Assembly (NCBI RefSeq): GCF_007747215.1
Contig: NZ_CP036273.1
Location: forward strand, 3,270,322 to 3,334,321
DNA from: Urbifossiella limnaea
Lineage (GTDB): Bacteria > Planctomycetota > Planctomycetia > Gemmatales > Gemmataceae
DNA: 64,000 bases
Direction: 5' to 3'
Part shown: one piece after another, positions 8,028 to 17,293 of the stretch
Numbering within the stretch: the first letter of the stretch is position 1
Layout of the letters: every line of letters begins with the position of its first letter
Notes under the pieces: model-generated
Told to the model about the DNA's origin: nothing
What the model saw: the letters and a program-made list of their open reading frames with translations, nothing else
The model's database searches: none
Position numbers and translations under genes: made by a program

Positions 8028-9038
8028 TCACAGCGGCGGGAGGGGCGGCAGGTCGGCGAGGCGGCTGCGCTTCCGCGGTAGCTCGAAGCGGAACGGGTCG
8101 CCTTTCGTGCCGCGGCCGCACTGCTCGGCCAGGCCCTCCCGCACCGCCCGGTGGAGCCAGCCGTACAACTGCTGACTCGACGGCGCCGGCCGGTCCTCCG
8201 GCCACGTCGCCAGCAGGTCGCGGACGCTCGCCGCCGTCGGCCGCCCGGCCAGGAGCCGCCGCACCTCCTCCCAGTTCTCGCGGAACCGGGCGTCGGCCCC
8301 GTCGGCCACCACCCGGAACTCCGGCGTCCCCACCACCCACTCGTACACCACCGACTCCGGGGCCGACGGGTGCCGCGACCGCACCGTCAGCCGGCGGCGG
8401 TTGGCGTCGGACGCGAGCCGGCCGAAGCGGCCCAGCTCCAGCGTCGCGTCCACGTACCCCAGCAGCACGCCGCTGCCGCGCGCGGCGCTGCCGTCCTCCG
8501 ACTTCTCCTTGCGGGGGTGGTGGAGCACCAGCACCGCCGTGCCGCCCTCGGCCAGCCGGCGGAGCGGGTGGAGGAAGTCGAGGAGCGCGCCCGGGTCGCA
8601 GTCGCTCCGGCCGGGGAGGAAGGTGGCGAGCGGGTCCACGACGAACAGGTCGATCGGGGTCTTCGCGCGGTCGTCCTCCGCGGCGCGGACCAGGGCGGCC
8701 CACTCGGCCGCGGTCGGCCGGCCGGGGAACGGGCGCGACACGAGCCGCGTGCGCTGGCCGCACGGGATCGCGGCCCGGCGCGCGGCCCAGTGGTGCCGCG
8801 CCTCCTCCGAGACGACGACGGCGTGGCCCGGTGCGGTGGCCCGGCCGAGGAACGGCTCGCCGGCGTCGAGGGCGCGGAGGAGGCCGGCGAGGAGCGTGGT
8901 CTTGCCGGTCTTCCACACGCTGGTGAGGAGGGCGACATCCCCGCGGGCGAGGAGCCCGTCCCAGAGCCACCCGGCGTGGGCGTCGGGAACGGGGTCAACG
9001 TGGTCCAGCAACTCCGGGGCGTAGGCGGTGGTGCTCAT
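8028..9038 (-). CDS. Orphan RecA/RepA-like AAA ATPase
   Basis: P-loop ATPase of the RepA/AAA_25 type: GDVALLTSVWKTGKTTLLAGLL gives a Walker A at about residues 40-48, IDLFVVDPLATFLPG a Walker B, and VLVLHHPRK the downstream strand with the HH signature. A C-terminal helical region (residues 245-336) resembles the winged-helix tail of such proteins. I chose ATG 9038 (336 residues) because it has a good GAGGAAG ribosome site 7 bases upstream; the frame continues open upstream through a repeat. Relatives occur in phage-, plasmid- or element-borne DNA-processing loci; no helicase, primase or integrase partner is next to it. Confidence 0.72.
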   Translation of the reverse strand: MSTTAYAPELLDHVDPVPDAHAGWLWDGLLARGDVALLTSVWKTGKTTLLAGLLRALDAGEPFLGRATAPGHAVVVSEEARHHWAARRAAIPCGQRTRLVSRPFPGRPTAAEWAALVRAAEDDRAKTPIDLFVVDPLATFLPGRSDCDPGALLDFLHPLRRLAEGGTAVLVLHHPRKEKSEDGSAARGSGVLLGYVDATLELGRFGRLASDANRRRLTVRSRHPSAPESVVYEWVVGTPEFRVVADGADARFRENWEEVRRLLAGRPTAASVRDLLATWPEDRPAPSSQQLYGWLHRAVREGLAEQCGRGTKGDPFRFELPRKRSRLADLPPLPPL

Positions 9039-9059
9039 GATGTGACTTCCTCGAACGGA

Positions 9060-9125
9060 CTTTTTTATGAGTCGGTGACATGTTTCCGCGAATCGACCCC
9101 CCTCGGCCGGAAACAATGATCGCCG
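9060..9125. repeat. 65-bp two-copy repeat, copy A (leader of the ATPase gene)
   Basis: Bases 9061-9125 match 18737-18801 at 60 of 65 positions, in the same orientation (TTTTTTATGAGTCGGTGACATGTT... through ...CGGCCGGAAACAA). In copy A it ends 22 bp upstream of the ATPase start, so on the minus strand it forms the gene's 5' leader or promoter. Substitutions are scattered and there are no gaps, consistent with selection on the sequence or a recent duplication. Confidence 0.85.
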
Positions 9126-9496
9126 CTGGAGCGAGCGGGAAGAATGTCGGTTGAGCCTGAATTGGCACGCGGGCTGCATTACTGGATGTGGGCGGGGCAT
9201 GAGAGTCTGGATCGAATGGGCGACGATCCAGACCCGTGCCCCGCCTCTTTTCGTTTTCGCAGCCGCACTGCCTGCGAAATCCCCCACGAAAACTAGCAAT
9301 TACGCCTCGAAACCGTGAAAGAACGGCCGGGCACGTTCGTTTTGTCGTGGGTGCCACGGCGGGCGTGTTGAGCAACACACTGCCGAAAAATGGGAAGTGA
9401 ACTGCCGACTCGGGCGGGTGTCACGAACCGCGGGTTCGCGCGAGACACAACGGTCGGGCGGCGGTATGCTGGCGGCACCCTGCACCGGGAGCCGTC
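9126..9496. other. Gene-free region with a two-part hairpin
   Basis: No coding frame here has recognisable content. The notable structure is an inverted repeat in two blocks, GGCGGGGCA (9191-9199) with TGCCCCGCC (9237-9245) and TCTGGATCG (9206-9214) with CGATCCAGA (9224-9232), followed on the plus strand by TCTTTTCGTTTT. That is the form of an intrinsic terminator or structured RNA read rightward. The rest appears to be promoter space for the divergent ATPase and VPS10-like genes. Confidence 0.5.
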
Positions 9497-12148
9497 ATGG
9501 TCCGACCGATCCTCTGTGCCGCGGCCTTCTGCGGCCTCCTGGCCACGTCTGCCGTCCGCTCGCAGCCCGAGGGCGCACCCGCGCCGCCGACGCCCTACCA
9601 GAGGGTGTTGAGCGGATTGAAGGCGCGGTGCATCGGCCCCGCGAACACGGGCGGCCGCGTCACCGACGTGGCGGTCGTGGAGAGCAGCCCGGACACGTTC
9701 TACGTCGCCAGCGCCGGCGGCGGCGTGTGGAAGACCACCGACGGCGGCGAGACGTTCAACCCCGTCTTCGACGCGCAGCCGACGCAGTGCATCGGGGCGG
9801 TGGCGGTGTGTCAGGCGAAGCCGGAGGTGGTGTACGTCGGCACCGGCGAGGGGAACCCGCGGAACAGCGTGTCGTGGGGCAAGGGCGTGTACCGCAGCGC
9901 CGACGGCGGCAAGACGTGGAAGGCGTGCGGCCTGGAGAACACTCACCACATCGGCCGCGTCGTGGCCCACCCCACCGACCCGGACACGGCCTACGTCGCG
10001 GCCGTCGGTCACTTCTGGGGGCCGAACCCCGAGCGCGGCCTGTTCAAGACGACCGACGGCGGCAAGACGTGGGCGCACAGCCTGAAGATCGACGACGACA
10101 CCGGCGTGGTGGACGTGGCGCTCGACCCGGCCGACCCGAACACCCTGTACGCCGCGGCGTGGGGCGTCCGCCGCGACGGCTTCAGCGGCCCAAACCCGGC
10201 CAAGCAGACGAACGCGAAGGGCGGCCTGTTCAAGTCGCAGGACGCCGGCAAGACGTGGGACAAGATGGCCGGCGGCCTCCCCGAGCGGGGCTACGGCCGC
10301 TGCGGCGTCGCGGTGTCGAAGAAAGACCCGAACATCGTTTACGCAGTCGTCCAGACCGACAAGACGAAGGCGGTCACCAACATCGGCCAGGTCGCCGAGC
10401 CGGGCGGCCCGGCGGACAACGGGGGCGTCTTCCGCTCGGCCGACCGCGGCAAGACGTGGGAGGTCGTGAACCAGCTGGTGCCGCGGCCGTTCTACTACGG
10501 CCAGGTGCGGGTCGACCCCGAAGACCCCGAGCGGGTGTACGTGCTCGGCGTGTCGTTCCACTACTCGACCGACGGCGGCAAGCACATGAAGACGGCGCCG
10601 ACGGCCGGCGTCCACAGCGACATGCACGCCCTGTGGGTGAACCCGAAAGACCCCAAGCACATGATCCTGGGCACCGACGGCGGCTTGTACGTCAGCAAGG
10701 ACCAGGGGAAGAACTGGGCGATGAGGCGCGGCATGGTCATCAGCCAGTTCTACGGCGTGGCAGTGGACAGCCGCACGCCGTACCGCGTGTACGGGGGCTT
10801 GCAGGACAACGGCACCTGGGGCGCCCCCGTGTCCACACCCTTCGCGGACGGCGTGACCGTGGCCGACTGGAAGCGGATCGGCGGCACCGCCGACGGCTTC
10901 CAGGTGGCCGTGGACCGCGACGACCCGGACGTGATCTACCACGAAATCCTGTTCGGCGGCCTGAACCGCACGAACTTGAAAGCTCAGAAGGGGGACCAGA
11001 CCAAGAAGATCCGCCCCGGCCCGCCGACGAACCAGCCGACGCCCGGTCAGCCGCAGCAGCCCGCGGCCCCGAACCGGTTCAACTGGAACGCCCCGTTCAT
11101 CCTGTCGCCGCACGACACCAAGGTGCTGTACTTCGGCAGCCAGTACGTGTGGCGCTCGTCGAACCGCGGCGACACGTGGACGAAGCAGAGTCCCGACCTG
11201 AGCCGGGTGAAGGGCGCGGCCGCGAACGGCCGCACGATCCTGACGCTCGCCGAGTCGCCGGTGAAGGGGCTGGTGCTGTGGGCCGGCACCGACGACGGCA
11301 ACATCTGGGTCAGCAACCAGACGCGGAACAAGTGGGCGGAAGTCGGCCAGAACCTGGAGGACGTGCCGAACGACCGGGCCATCTCGAAGATCGAGTGCGA
11401 CCACAAGGAGCCCGGCACCGCCTACGTGGCCATCGACCGGCACCGCAACGACGACACGAAGCCCTACATCTTCAAGACGACGGACTTCGGCGAGACGTGG
11501 GAGCCGATGGTGAAGGGGCTGCCGGCCGGGGCCGTGGTCGGCGTCGTGCGGCAGTCGTCGAAGAACCCGAAGGTGCTGTTCGCGGGCACCGAGATGGGCC
11601 TGTACGTGACGCCGGACGGCGGCAAGAACTGGCACCACCTCAAGAACACGGGCCTGCCGCCGGGCGTGCGCGTGGACGACCTGGTGATCCACCCGCGCGA
11701 GCGCGAGCTGGTGATCGGCACGCACGGCCGCGGCGTGTGGGTCATGGACATCGCCCCGCTGGAGCAGCTTTCGGAAGAGGTGTTGGCCGCCCCTGCGCAC
11801 CTGTTCGACGTGAAGCCGTCGGTGGCGGTGAAGCAGGTGCCGCGGCCCGCCCCGGCGAAGGGTGCGGAGCTGCTCGGCAAGGCGTTCGCCGCCGCGAACC
11901 CGCCGGCGGGTGTGCCCGTGGCGTTCTACCTGGGCAAGGGCGCCGCAAAGGCCGAGGTGACGCTGACGGACAAGGCGGGCAAGACGATCGCGTCGAAGGC
12001 GTTCGACGGGCTCGCGCCGGGCCTGTACGGCGCGGCGCTGCCCGCGCCCCCGGGCGAGTACACGGTGACGCTCAAGGCCGCGGGGGCGACGAAGACCCGC
12101 ACCGCGGTCGTGACCAAGGAAGGCGAGATGCCAGCGGACGACCAGTAG
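9497..12148 (+). CDS. Secreted VPS10/sortilin-like BNR (Asp-box) repeat protein
   Basis: An 883-residue exported protein with signal peptide MVRPILCAAAFCGLLATSA. It is made of many beta-propeller Asp-box units: KTTDGGETF, RSADGGKTW, KTTDGGKTW, KSQDAGKTW, RSADRGKTW, VSKDQGKNW, RSSNRGDTW, KTTDFGETW and VTPDGGKNW. This pattern belongs to the VPS10/sortilin-like ten-bladed propellers, often labelled glycosyl hydrolase in planctomycete genomes although no catalytic residues are established. A C-terminal Ig-like beta segment (residues 790-870) follows. The function is unknown; a binding or hydrolytic role in the periplasm is inferred. Confidence 0.8.
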   Translation: MVRPILCAAAFCGLLATSAVRSQPEGAPAPPTPYQRVLSGLKARCIGPANTGGRVTDVAVVESSPDTFYVASAGGGVWKTTDGGETFNPVFDAQPTQCIGAVAVCQAKPEVVYVGTGEGNPRNSVSWGKGVYRSADGGKTWKACGLENTHHIGRVVAHPTDPDTAYVAAVGHFWGPNPERGLFKTTDGGKTWAHSLKIDDDTGVVDVALDPADPNTLYAAAWGVRRDGFSGPNPAKQTNAKGGLFKSQDAGKTWDKMAGGLPERGYGRCGVAVSKKDPNIVYAVVQTDKTKAVTNIGQVAEPGGPADNGGVFRSADRGKTWEVVNQLVPRPFYYGQVRVDPEDPERVYVLGVSFHYSTDGGKHMKTAPTAGVHSDMHALWVNPKDPKHMILGTDGGLYVSKDQGKNWAMRRGMVISQFYGVAVDSRTPYRVYGGLQDNGTWGAPVSTPFADGVTVADWKRIGGTADGFQVAVDRDDPDVIYHEILFGGLNRTNLKAQKGDQTKKIRPGPPTNQPTPGQPQQPAAPNRFNWNAPFILSPHDTKVLYFGSQYVWRSSNRGDTWTKQSPDLSRVKGAAANGRTILTLAESPVKGLVLWAGTDDGNIWVSNQTRNKWAEVGQNLEDVPNDRAISKIECDHKEPGTAYVAIDRHRNDDTKPYIFKTTDFGETWEPMVKGLPAGAVVGVVRQSSKNPKVLFAGTEMGLYVTPDGGKNWHHLKNTGLPPGVRVDDLVIHPRERELVIGTHGRGVWVMDIAPLEQLSEEVLAAPAHLFDVKPSVAVKQVPRPAPAKGAELLGKAFAAANPPAGVPVAFYLGKGAAKAEVTLTDKAGKTIASKAFDGLAPGLYGAALPAPPGEYTVTLKAAGATKTRTAVVTKEGEMPADDQ

Positions 12149-12167
12149 ATTCCGTCCCAGTCCGCGG

Positions 12168-12193
12168 AGCCCGGGGACGGCCGCCCCCGGGCT
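12168..12193 (+). terminator. Hairpin after the VPS10-like gene
   Basis: Arms AGCCCGGGG (12168-12176) and CCCCGGGCT (12185-12193) pair perfectly over an 8-nt loop, 19 bp after the stop codon and before the next start at 12264. No T-tract beyond TTG follows. Confidence 0.5.
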
Positions 12194-12263
12194 TGTTCGC
12201 TGCCGTTGCCCGCCCCGCACTGGTCCGGTAGCCTCAAGTTACGCAACCTTCCGGAGTCCGCCG

Positions 12264-15200
12264 ATGACCCCGCCGGCCCGCCTCATCGCCGCCGCGTTCG
12301 CCTGCCTGCTCGCCGCCGGTGTCGTCGCCACCGCCGTCCCGCCGGACCAGATCGACGGCCCCGCCGGGTCGGGCGGGAAGGGCTCGGCCGAGGAAGCCTT
12401 GGTGACGGTGCAGATCGAGAAGGGGCTGAAGGTCGGCGTGTGGGCGGCCGAGCCGCTGATGGCGAACCCGGTGGCGTTCGCGTTCGACGAGCAGGGCCGC
12501 GCCTACGTCGCCGAGACGACGCGGTTCGGCAACGGCGTCCCGGACACGCGCAGCCACATGAAGTGGCTCGACGAGGACCTCGCCAACCGCAGCATCGCCG
12601 ACCTGTTGGCGATGTACCAGAAGCACAAGTACCAGGGCTTCGAGAAGTATTCCGACCAGCTGCGGGTCGTGTGGGACAGCACCGGGAAGGGCCGTGCTGA
12701 CAAGAGCGGCGTCTTCTCCGGCGGCTACAACCGCGCGCAGGACGGGCTCGCCGCCGGCGTGCTGGCCCGCCGCGGAAGCGTGTATTTCGCGTGCATACCC
12801 GACCTGTACCGGCTCAAGGACACGAAGGGCACGAACACCGCCGACGTGAAGGAGAGCCTGTTCACCGGCTTCGGCCCGACGGCCCAATTCCTCGGCCACG
12901 ACCTGCACGGTTTACGGATGGGGCCGGACGGCCGGCTGTACTTCAGCATCGGCGACCGGGGCTTCAATGTCACGACGAAGGAAGGAAAGCAGCTGAGCTA
13001 CCCGAACACGGGGGCGGTCCTCCGCTGCGAGCCGGACGGGAGCAACCTCGAAGTCGTGCACTCGGGCCTCCGCAACCCGCAGGAGCTGGCGTTCGACGAC
13101 CTCGGCAACCTGTTCACCTACGACAACAACTCCGACAGCGGCGACCAGGCCCGGTGGGTGTACGTGGTGCAGGGCGGGGATAGCGGCTGGCGCGGCGGCT
13201 ACCAGTACGGCACGCTGTACCACCCGCCGGGCACGCCGCAGGGGAACCGCGGCCCGTGGAACGTCGAAAAGATGTGGCTGCCGATTAGCCCGACCAGTGA
13301 GCCGCCGGCGTTCGTCGTTCCCGCGCTGGCGAACTTCGGCAGCGGCCCCGCCGGCCTGACGCACTACCCCGGCGTCGGCCTGAACGACAAGTACCGCGAC
13401 CACTTCTTCGCCTGCGACTTCACCTCGTCGCCGAGCAGCCGGATTTGGGCCGTGGCCGTGAAGCCGAAGGGGGCCGGGTTCGAGGTGGCGAAGCACGAGC
13501 CGTTCGTCCGCGGGATGGTGCCGACGGACTGCGAGTTCGGCCCGGACGGCGCGTTCTACTGGTCCGACTGGACGGGCGGCTGGAACCCGCCGAACAAGGG
13601 CCGCATCTACCGCGTCACCGACCCCGAGGCGATGAAGAACCCGGCCGTGGGGGAGGCCAAGACGCTGCTCGCCGCGGGCTTCGAGAAGCGCGACACGGCC
13701 GAGCTGCTCAAGCTGCTGGGCCACCCGCACCAGCAGGTGCGCACCGAAGCCGGCATCGAGCTCGGTGCCCGTGGTGCGGACAACGCCGTGGCGAACGGGC
13801 TCACCGCGGTCGCCGCCACGTCGAAAGACCGGTTGAGTCGCGTTCACGCCGTATGGGCGCTGGGGATCGTCGGGCGGCAACACTCGCACGCGATCGCGCG
13901 GCTCACCGGACTGGTGACCGACGCCGACGCCGAAATCCGCGCCCAGGTGTTCCGAACGCTGGACTCGTTCCCGCACCTCCCGCACGTCCTCGCCTCCGTT
14001 CTCTCGCGCGGTTGCACGGACGCCGACCCTCGCGTTCGGGCGTTCGCGGCCGCGGCGTTCCGCCGGCTCGACCGCCCGATCGCCGTGATCACCCCGGGGT
14101 CCGAGGCCGAACGCGTCGTGCCCCTGCTCGAAGTGCTCAAGGCGAACGCCGACGCGGACGCTTACCTCCGGCACTCGGCGGTGGTCGGGCTCGTCGGGCA
14201 GACCGCCGACTCGCGCGAGCTGGCGCGGATGTGGGCGGCCGTTCGTGACCGCTACGACGTGCCGGCCGTGCGGCTCGGGGTGGTGCTCGCCCTGCGCCGG
14301 CACCGCGGCGCGGAGCTGGCCGGCTTCCTGGCCGACCCCGACGCGAAGATCGCTGCCGAGGCCGCCCGTGGGGTCTACGACGAGCGGATCGCCGGAGCGC
14401 TGCCCGCGCTCGCGGCGCTGAGCGACGGCAGCCGGCCCGACCCGATCGCCTACCGGGCGCTGGCCGCGAACTACGTCCTCGGTACGCCAGAAGCGGTCGG
14501 CCGCGTCGCTAGATTCGCCGCCCGCACGACCGAGCCGGACCATCAGCGCGTCTTCGCCCTGAAGCTACTTGCCGACTGGACTAGCCCGCCGCGCCGCGAC
14601 CCGATCACCGGGCTGACGCACGACCTGCCGCGGCGCGACTCGGCGCCCGTGGCCGCGGCACTGCGGCCGCTGCTGGCGGGCGTGTTCGCCGGCTCCGACG
14701 CGGTCCGCGCCGAGGCCACGCAGGTGACCGCGAAGCTCGGCATCACCGAGGTCGGCCCGCTCCTCAGCGCCGTCGTCCGCGACGAGAAGGCGTCGCCCGG
14801 CGACCGTGCCGACGCACTCGCCGCGCTGGTCGCGGTGAAGGCGGCGAACCTCGCCGAGATGACGAGCTACGCCCTCGCCTCGCCGCTGCCGCGGCTCCGC
14901 GCCGCCGGCCTCACTGCGAAGGCGAAGGCCGACCCCGCCGCGGTCCTCCGCGACGTGCCGGGCCTCGTCCGCGACGACAAGACGAGCGTGGCCGAGAAGC
15001 AGGCGGCGCTGGCGATCCTCGGCAAGGCTGGTGAAACGGCCGAGGGGGATAAGCTGCTGTCCGAACTCCTGGCGACGGCGACCGCGGGGAAGGGCCAGAC
15101 CGACATCCTGCTCGACGTGCTGGAGGCGGCCGACGCGCGGGCGAAGGGGAAGGCGAAGCTGCACGCTGCTCTAAAGCAGGACGCCTCGACCTACCGGACG

Positions 15201-15704
15201 GCCGCGGGCAAGTCGGCCGACAAGCTCGCCCCGTGGGCCGAGGCGCTGGCCGGCGGCGACGCGGCCCGCGGGCGGAGCGTGTTCCTGAACAACAACGCCG
15301 TGTACTGCCAGCGCTGCCACCAGCTCGACGGCCAGGGCGGTGAGGTGGGGCCGGCGCTAAATGGCATTGCCGCCCAGCCCGGCAAGGACCGCCGCTACCT
15401 GCTCGAAGCCGTCGTGCTGCCGTCGGCCCAGATCGCCAAGGGGTTCGAGACGGCCGTCGTGACGCTGGCCGACGGCCGCGTCGTGAGCGGCGTCGTGAAG
15501 GAAGACACCCCGCAGCAGTTGAAGCTCGTGACGCCCGAGAACCGCGAACTAGTCATCCCGAAAGAGGAGATCGAGGGCCGCCGCACCGGCCCGTCGGCGA
15601 TGCCGGAGGACCTGCACCCCAAGCTCACCCGCCGCGAGCTGCGCGACCTGGTCGAATTCCTCGGCAGTCTCCGCGACCCCGCCCCGAAGGGAGGCCGCCC
15701 GTGA
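12264..15704 (+). CDS. PVC-type c-haem membrane-bound dehydrogenase-like protein with HEAT repeats
   Basis: A 1146-residue exported protein with signal peptide at residues 5-25. The domain order is typical of the planctomycete/verrucomicrobial PVC family: an N-terminal six-bladed propeller resembling soluble sugar dehydrogenases (residues about 45-450, e.g. VAFAFDEQGRAYVAETTRFG and SGLRNPQELAFDDLGNL), a long HEAT-like helical array (about 475-960), and a C-terminal cytochrome c domain with C1015-Q-R-C-H1019. The last part (VTLADGRVVSGVV...ELVIPKEEIEG) is the conserved haem-domain tail. It probably moves electrons from a carbohydrate oxidation in the periplasm; the substrate is unknown. A Uma2 gene is coupled to its end. 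Confidence 0.85.
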   Translation: MTPPARLIAAAFACLLAAGVVATAVPPDQIDGPAGSGGKGSAEEALVTVQIEKGLKVGVWAAEPLMANPVAFAFDEQGRAYVAETTRFGNGVPDTRSHMKWLDEDLANRSIADLLAMYQKHKYQGFEKYSDQLRVVWDSTGKGRADKSGVFSGGYNRAQDGLAAGVLARRGSVYFACIPDLYRLKDTKGTNTADVKESLFTGFGPTAQFLGHDLHGLRMGPDGRLYFSIGDRGFNVTTKEGKQLSYPNTGAVLRCEPDGSNLEVVHSGLRNPQELAFDDLGNLFTYDNNSDSGDQARWVYVVQGGDSGWRGGYQYGTLYHPPGTPQGNRGPWNVEKMWLPISPTSEPPAFVVPALANFGSGPAGLTHYPGVGLNDKYRDHFFACDFTSSPSSRIWAVAVKPKGAGFEVAKHEPFVRGMVPTDCEFGPDGAFYWSDWTGGWNPPNKGRIYRVTDPEAMKNPAVGEAKTLLAAGFEKRDTAELLKLLGHPHQQVRTEAGIELGARGADNAVANGLTAVAATSKDRLSRVHAVWALGIVGRQHSHAIARLTGLVTDADAEIRAQVFRTLDSFPHLPHVLASVLSRGCTDADPRVRAFAAAAFRRLDRPIAVITPGSEAERVVPLLEVLKANADADAYLRHSAVVGLVGQTADSRELARMWAAVRDRYDVPAVRLGVVLALRRHRGAELAGFLADPDAKIAAEAARGVYDERIAGALPALAALSDGSRPDPIAYRALAANYVLGTPEAVGRVARFAARTTEPDHQRVFALKLLADWTSPPRRDPITGLTHDLPRRDSAPVAAALRPLLAGVFAGSDAVRAEATQVTAKLGITEVGPLLSAVVRDEKASPGDRADALAALVAVKAANLAEMTSYALASPLPRLRAAGLTAKAKADPAAVLRDVPGLVRDDKTSVAEKQAALAILGKAGETAEGDKLLSELLATATAGKGQTDILLDVLEAADARAKGKAKLHAALKQDASTYRTAAGKSADKLAPWAEALAGGDAARGRSVFLNNNAVYCQRCHQLDGQGGEVGPALNGIAAQPGKDRRYLLEAVVLPSAQIAKGFETAVVTLADGRVVSGVVKEDTPQQLKLVTPENRELVIPKEEIEGRRTGPSAMPEDLHPKLTRRELRDLVEFLGSLRDPAPKGGRP

Positions 15705-16315
15705 GCGTGCTGATCACCGACCCCGACCTGGCCGCGGACGTGGTGAAGGCCCGTTCGGAATCCGACGGCGACCGGTACACCGAGGTCTGGGACGGAGTCG
15801 TCGTCATCCCCGCACTGCCGAATAACGAGCACCAGAACCTCGTGATGCGGCTTGGTGTCCCGTTCGCCACGGTCGTGGACTGGGAGGCTGGCGACAGCGT
15901 GCAGCCCGGCGCGAACGTCAGCGACCGGGTAGCCGGCTGGAAGCAGAACTACCGCTGCCCCGACGTGGTCGTGACCTTTGCCGGCGGGCGGGCGAAGGAC
16001 TGCGGCACGCACTGGTGCGGCGGCCCCGACTTCGTCGTGGAGATTCGCAGCCCGAGCGAAGACCCGCGCGACAAGCTCGACTTCTATGCCGCCGTCGGCA
16101 CCCGCGAAGTGTTGGTCATCGACCGCGACCCGTGGGCGCTGGAGTTGTTCCGGCTCGACGGGCTGGTGCTGCTGTCCGAGGGGCGGGCCGATGAGGCGAC
16201 CGCGGCGGTGCTCACATCCGCGGTCATGCCGCTGACGTTCCGCGTGCGTGAAAATTCGCCGCGACCGGCGATCGTCATCACGCACACCGGCACGGGGCAG
16301 ACGTGGACGGCGTGA
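15701..16315 (+). CDS. Uma2 family (DUF820) nuclease-like protein
   Basis: A 204-residue protein with the Uma2 PD-(D/E)xK-like fold. Key segments are RYTEVWDGVVVIPALPNNEHQ, the YRCPDVVVTFAG strand with the acidic residue, and DFVVEIRSPSEDPRDKLDFYAAVGTREVLVIDRD, where E-I-R-S-P-S and D-K-L correspond to the catalytic region. Uma2 proteins are widely multiplied in planctomycetes and cyanobacteria, and their substrate is unknown. The GTG start overlaps the PVC cytochrome stop (GTGA), implying translational coupling. Its stop directly abuts the stop of the convergent phosphoesterase gene with no base between. Confidence 0.85.
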   Translation: MSVLITDPDLAADVVKARSESDGDRYTEVWDGVVVIPALPNNEHQNLVMRLGVPFATVVDWEAGDSVQPGANVSDRVAGWKQNYRCPDVVVTFAGGRAKDCGTHWCGGPDFVVEIRSPSEDPRDKLDFYAAVGTREVLVIDRDPWALELFRLDGLVLLSEGRADEATAAVLTSAVMPLTFRVRENSPRPAIVITHTGTGQTWTA

Positions 16316-17143
16316 CTAAGCGGAGCGGAGGGTGAGGAGCGTTAGCTCCGGCGGGCTGCGGAACCGCATCGGGGCCGTGACCGTGCCCAGCCCGCGCGAC
16401 ACGTAGACCTGCGTGGCCGGCGCCTGAACCAGCCCCTTCAGGTACTTCTGCCCGTACCGGCTCGGCACGATCGGGGCGCCGAAGCCCGGCACGTACAACT
16501 GCCCGCCGTGGGTGTGGCCGCTCAGGATGAGGCCGACGCGGTCGTCACGCAGCTTCTCGGCGAAGTCGGGGTTGTGGCTCACCACCACGCAGGCGTCGTC
16601 GGCGTGGGCGTCACCGAGGGCCGACTCCAGGTGCGTCTTGCCGCACCACAGGTCGTCCACGCCGGCGAGGCGGAGGCGGTGGCTGCCGCGTTCGAGCCAC
16701 ACGCCGGCGTTCGTCAGCTCCATGATTCGCGACGACCGGAAGCCGGCGTGCGACTCGGCGATGCCGTGCCAGTAGTCGTGGTTGCCGAGCACGCCGAACA
16801 CGCCGAGCGGCGCCTTCAGCCCGGTCAGCACCTCGAAGCACGGCCCGATGTACCGCGCCTCGCGGGTCGAGTAGTCGCCGCCGAGGACGACCACGTCCGG
16901 CTGTAGCGCCAGCGTCGTGCGGACGACCGCGGTGACGTGGTCGAGGTCGACGTACGGGCCGTGGTGAATGTCGGCGAGGAACGCGACGCGGAGCCCGTCG
17001 AACGCCGCCGGCAGCCGCGGCACGACGACTTCAGGCCGTTCGACGACGACCGCCCCGGCTTCGTAGAGGCCGTAGCTGGCACCAACAACCGGGCCGACGA
17101 CCCCGGCGGCGACGGCGGACTTGAGAAACGTGCGACGATCCAT
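16316..17143 (-). CDS. Tat-exported calcineurin-type metallophosphoesterase (YkuE/YaeI-like)
   Basis: A 275-residue enzyme beginning with a twin-arginine signal (DRRTFLKSAVAAGVVG). All dinuclear metal-binding motifs are present in order: DIHHG, GGDY, GNHDYW, VVSHNPD and SGHTHGGQ. The family includes YkuE/YaeI phosphodiesterases, some of which hydrolyse UDP-diacylglucosamine-like lipids; the Tat signal puts this one outside the cytoplasm, so a phospholipid or exogenous phosphodiester substrate is more likely. It stands alone between Uma2 (convergent) and the RNA ligase (same strand). Confidence 0.88.
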   Translation of the reverse strand: MDRRTFLKSAVAAGVVGPVVGASYGLYEAGAVVVERPEVVVPRLPAAFDGLRVAFLADIHHGPYVDLDHVTAVVRTTLALQPDVVVLGGDYSTREARYIGPCFEVLTGLKAPLGVFGVLGNHDYWHGIAESHAGFRSSRIMELTNAGVWLERGSHRLRLAGVDDLWCGKTHLESALGDAHADDACVVVSHNPDFAEKLRDDRVGLILSGHTHGGQLYVPGFGAPIVPSRYGQKYLKGLVQAPATQVYVSRGLGTVTAPMRFRSPPELTLLTLRSA

Positions 17144-17293
17144 CGGTCGCTCCGCGGGCGAGGAACTGAGGTTTAGATAAGCAGGCCGCGGGCCGCGAAG
17201 CTAGAGCAGGATCGGGTGACGTGCAAGAAAAAGCGTCGGAATTCCGGTCAGTCGTGGGGTTCGCGCGCGGAAGCCTGTTCACATCCGTTAACA

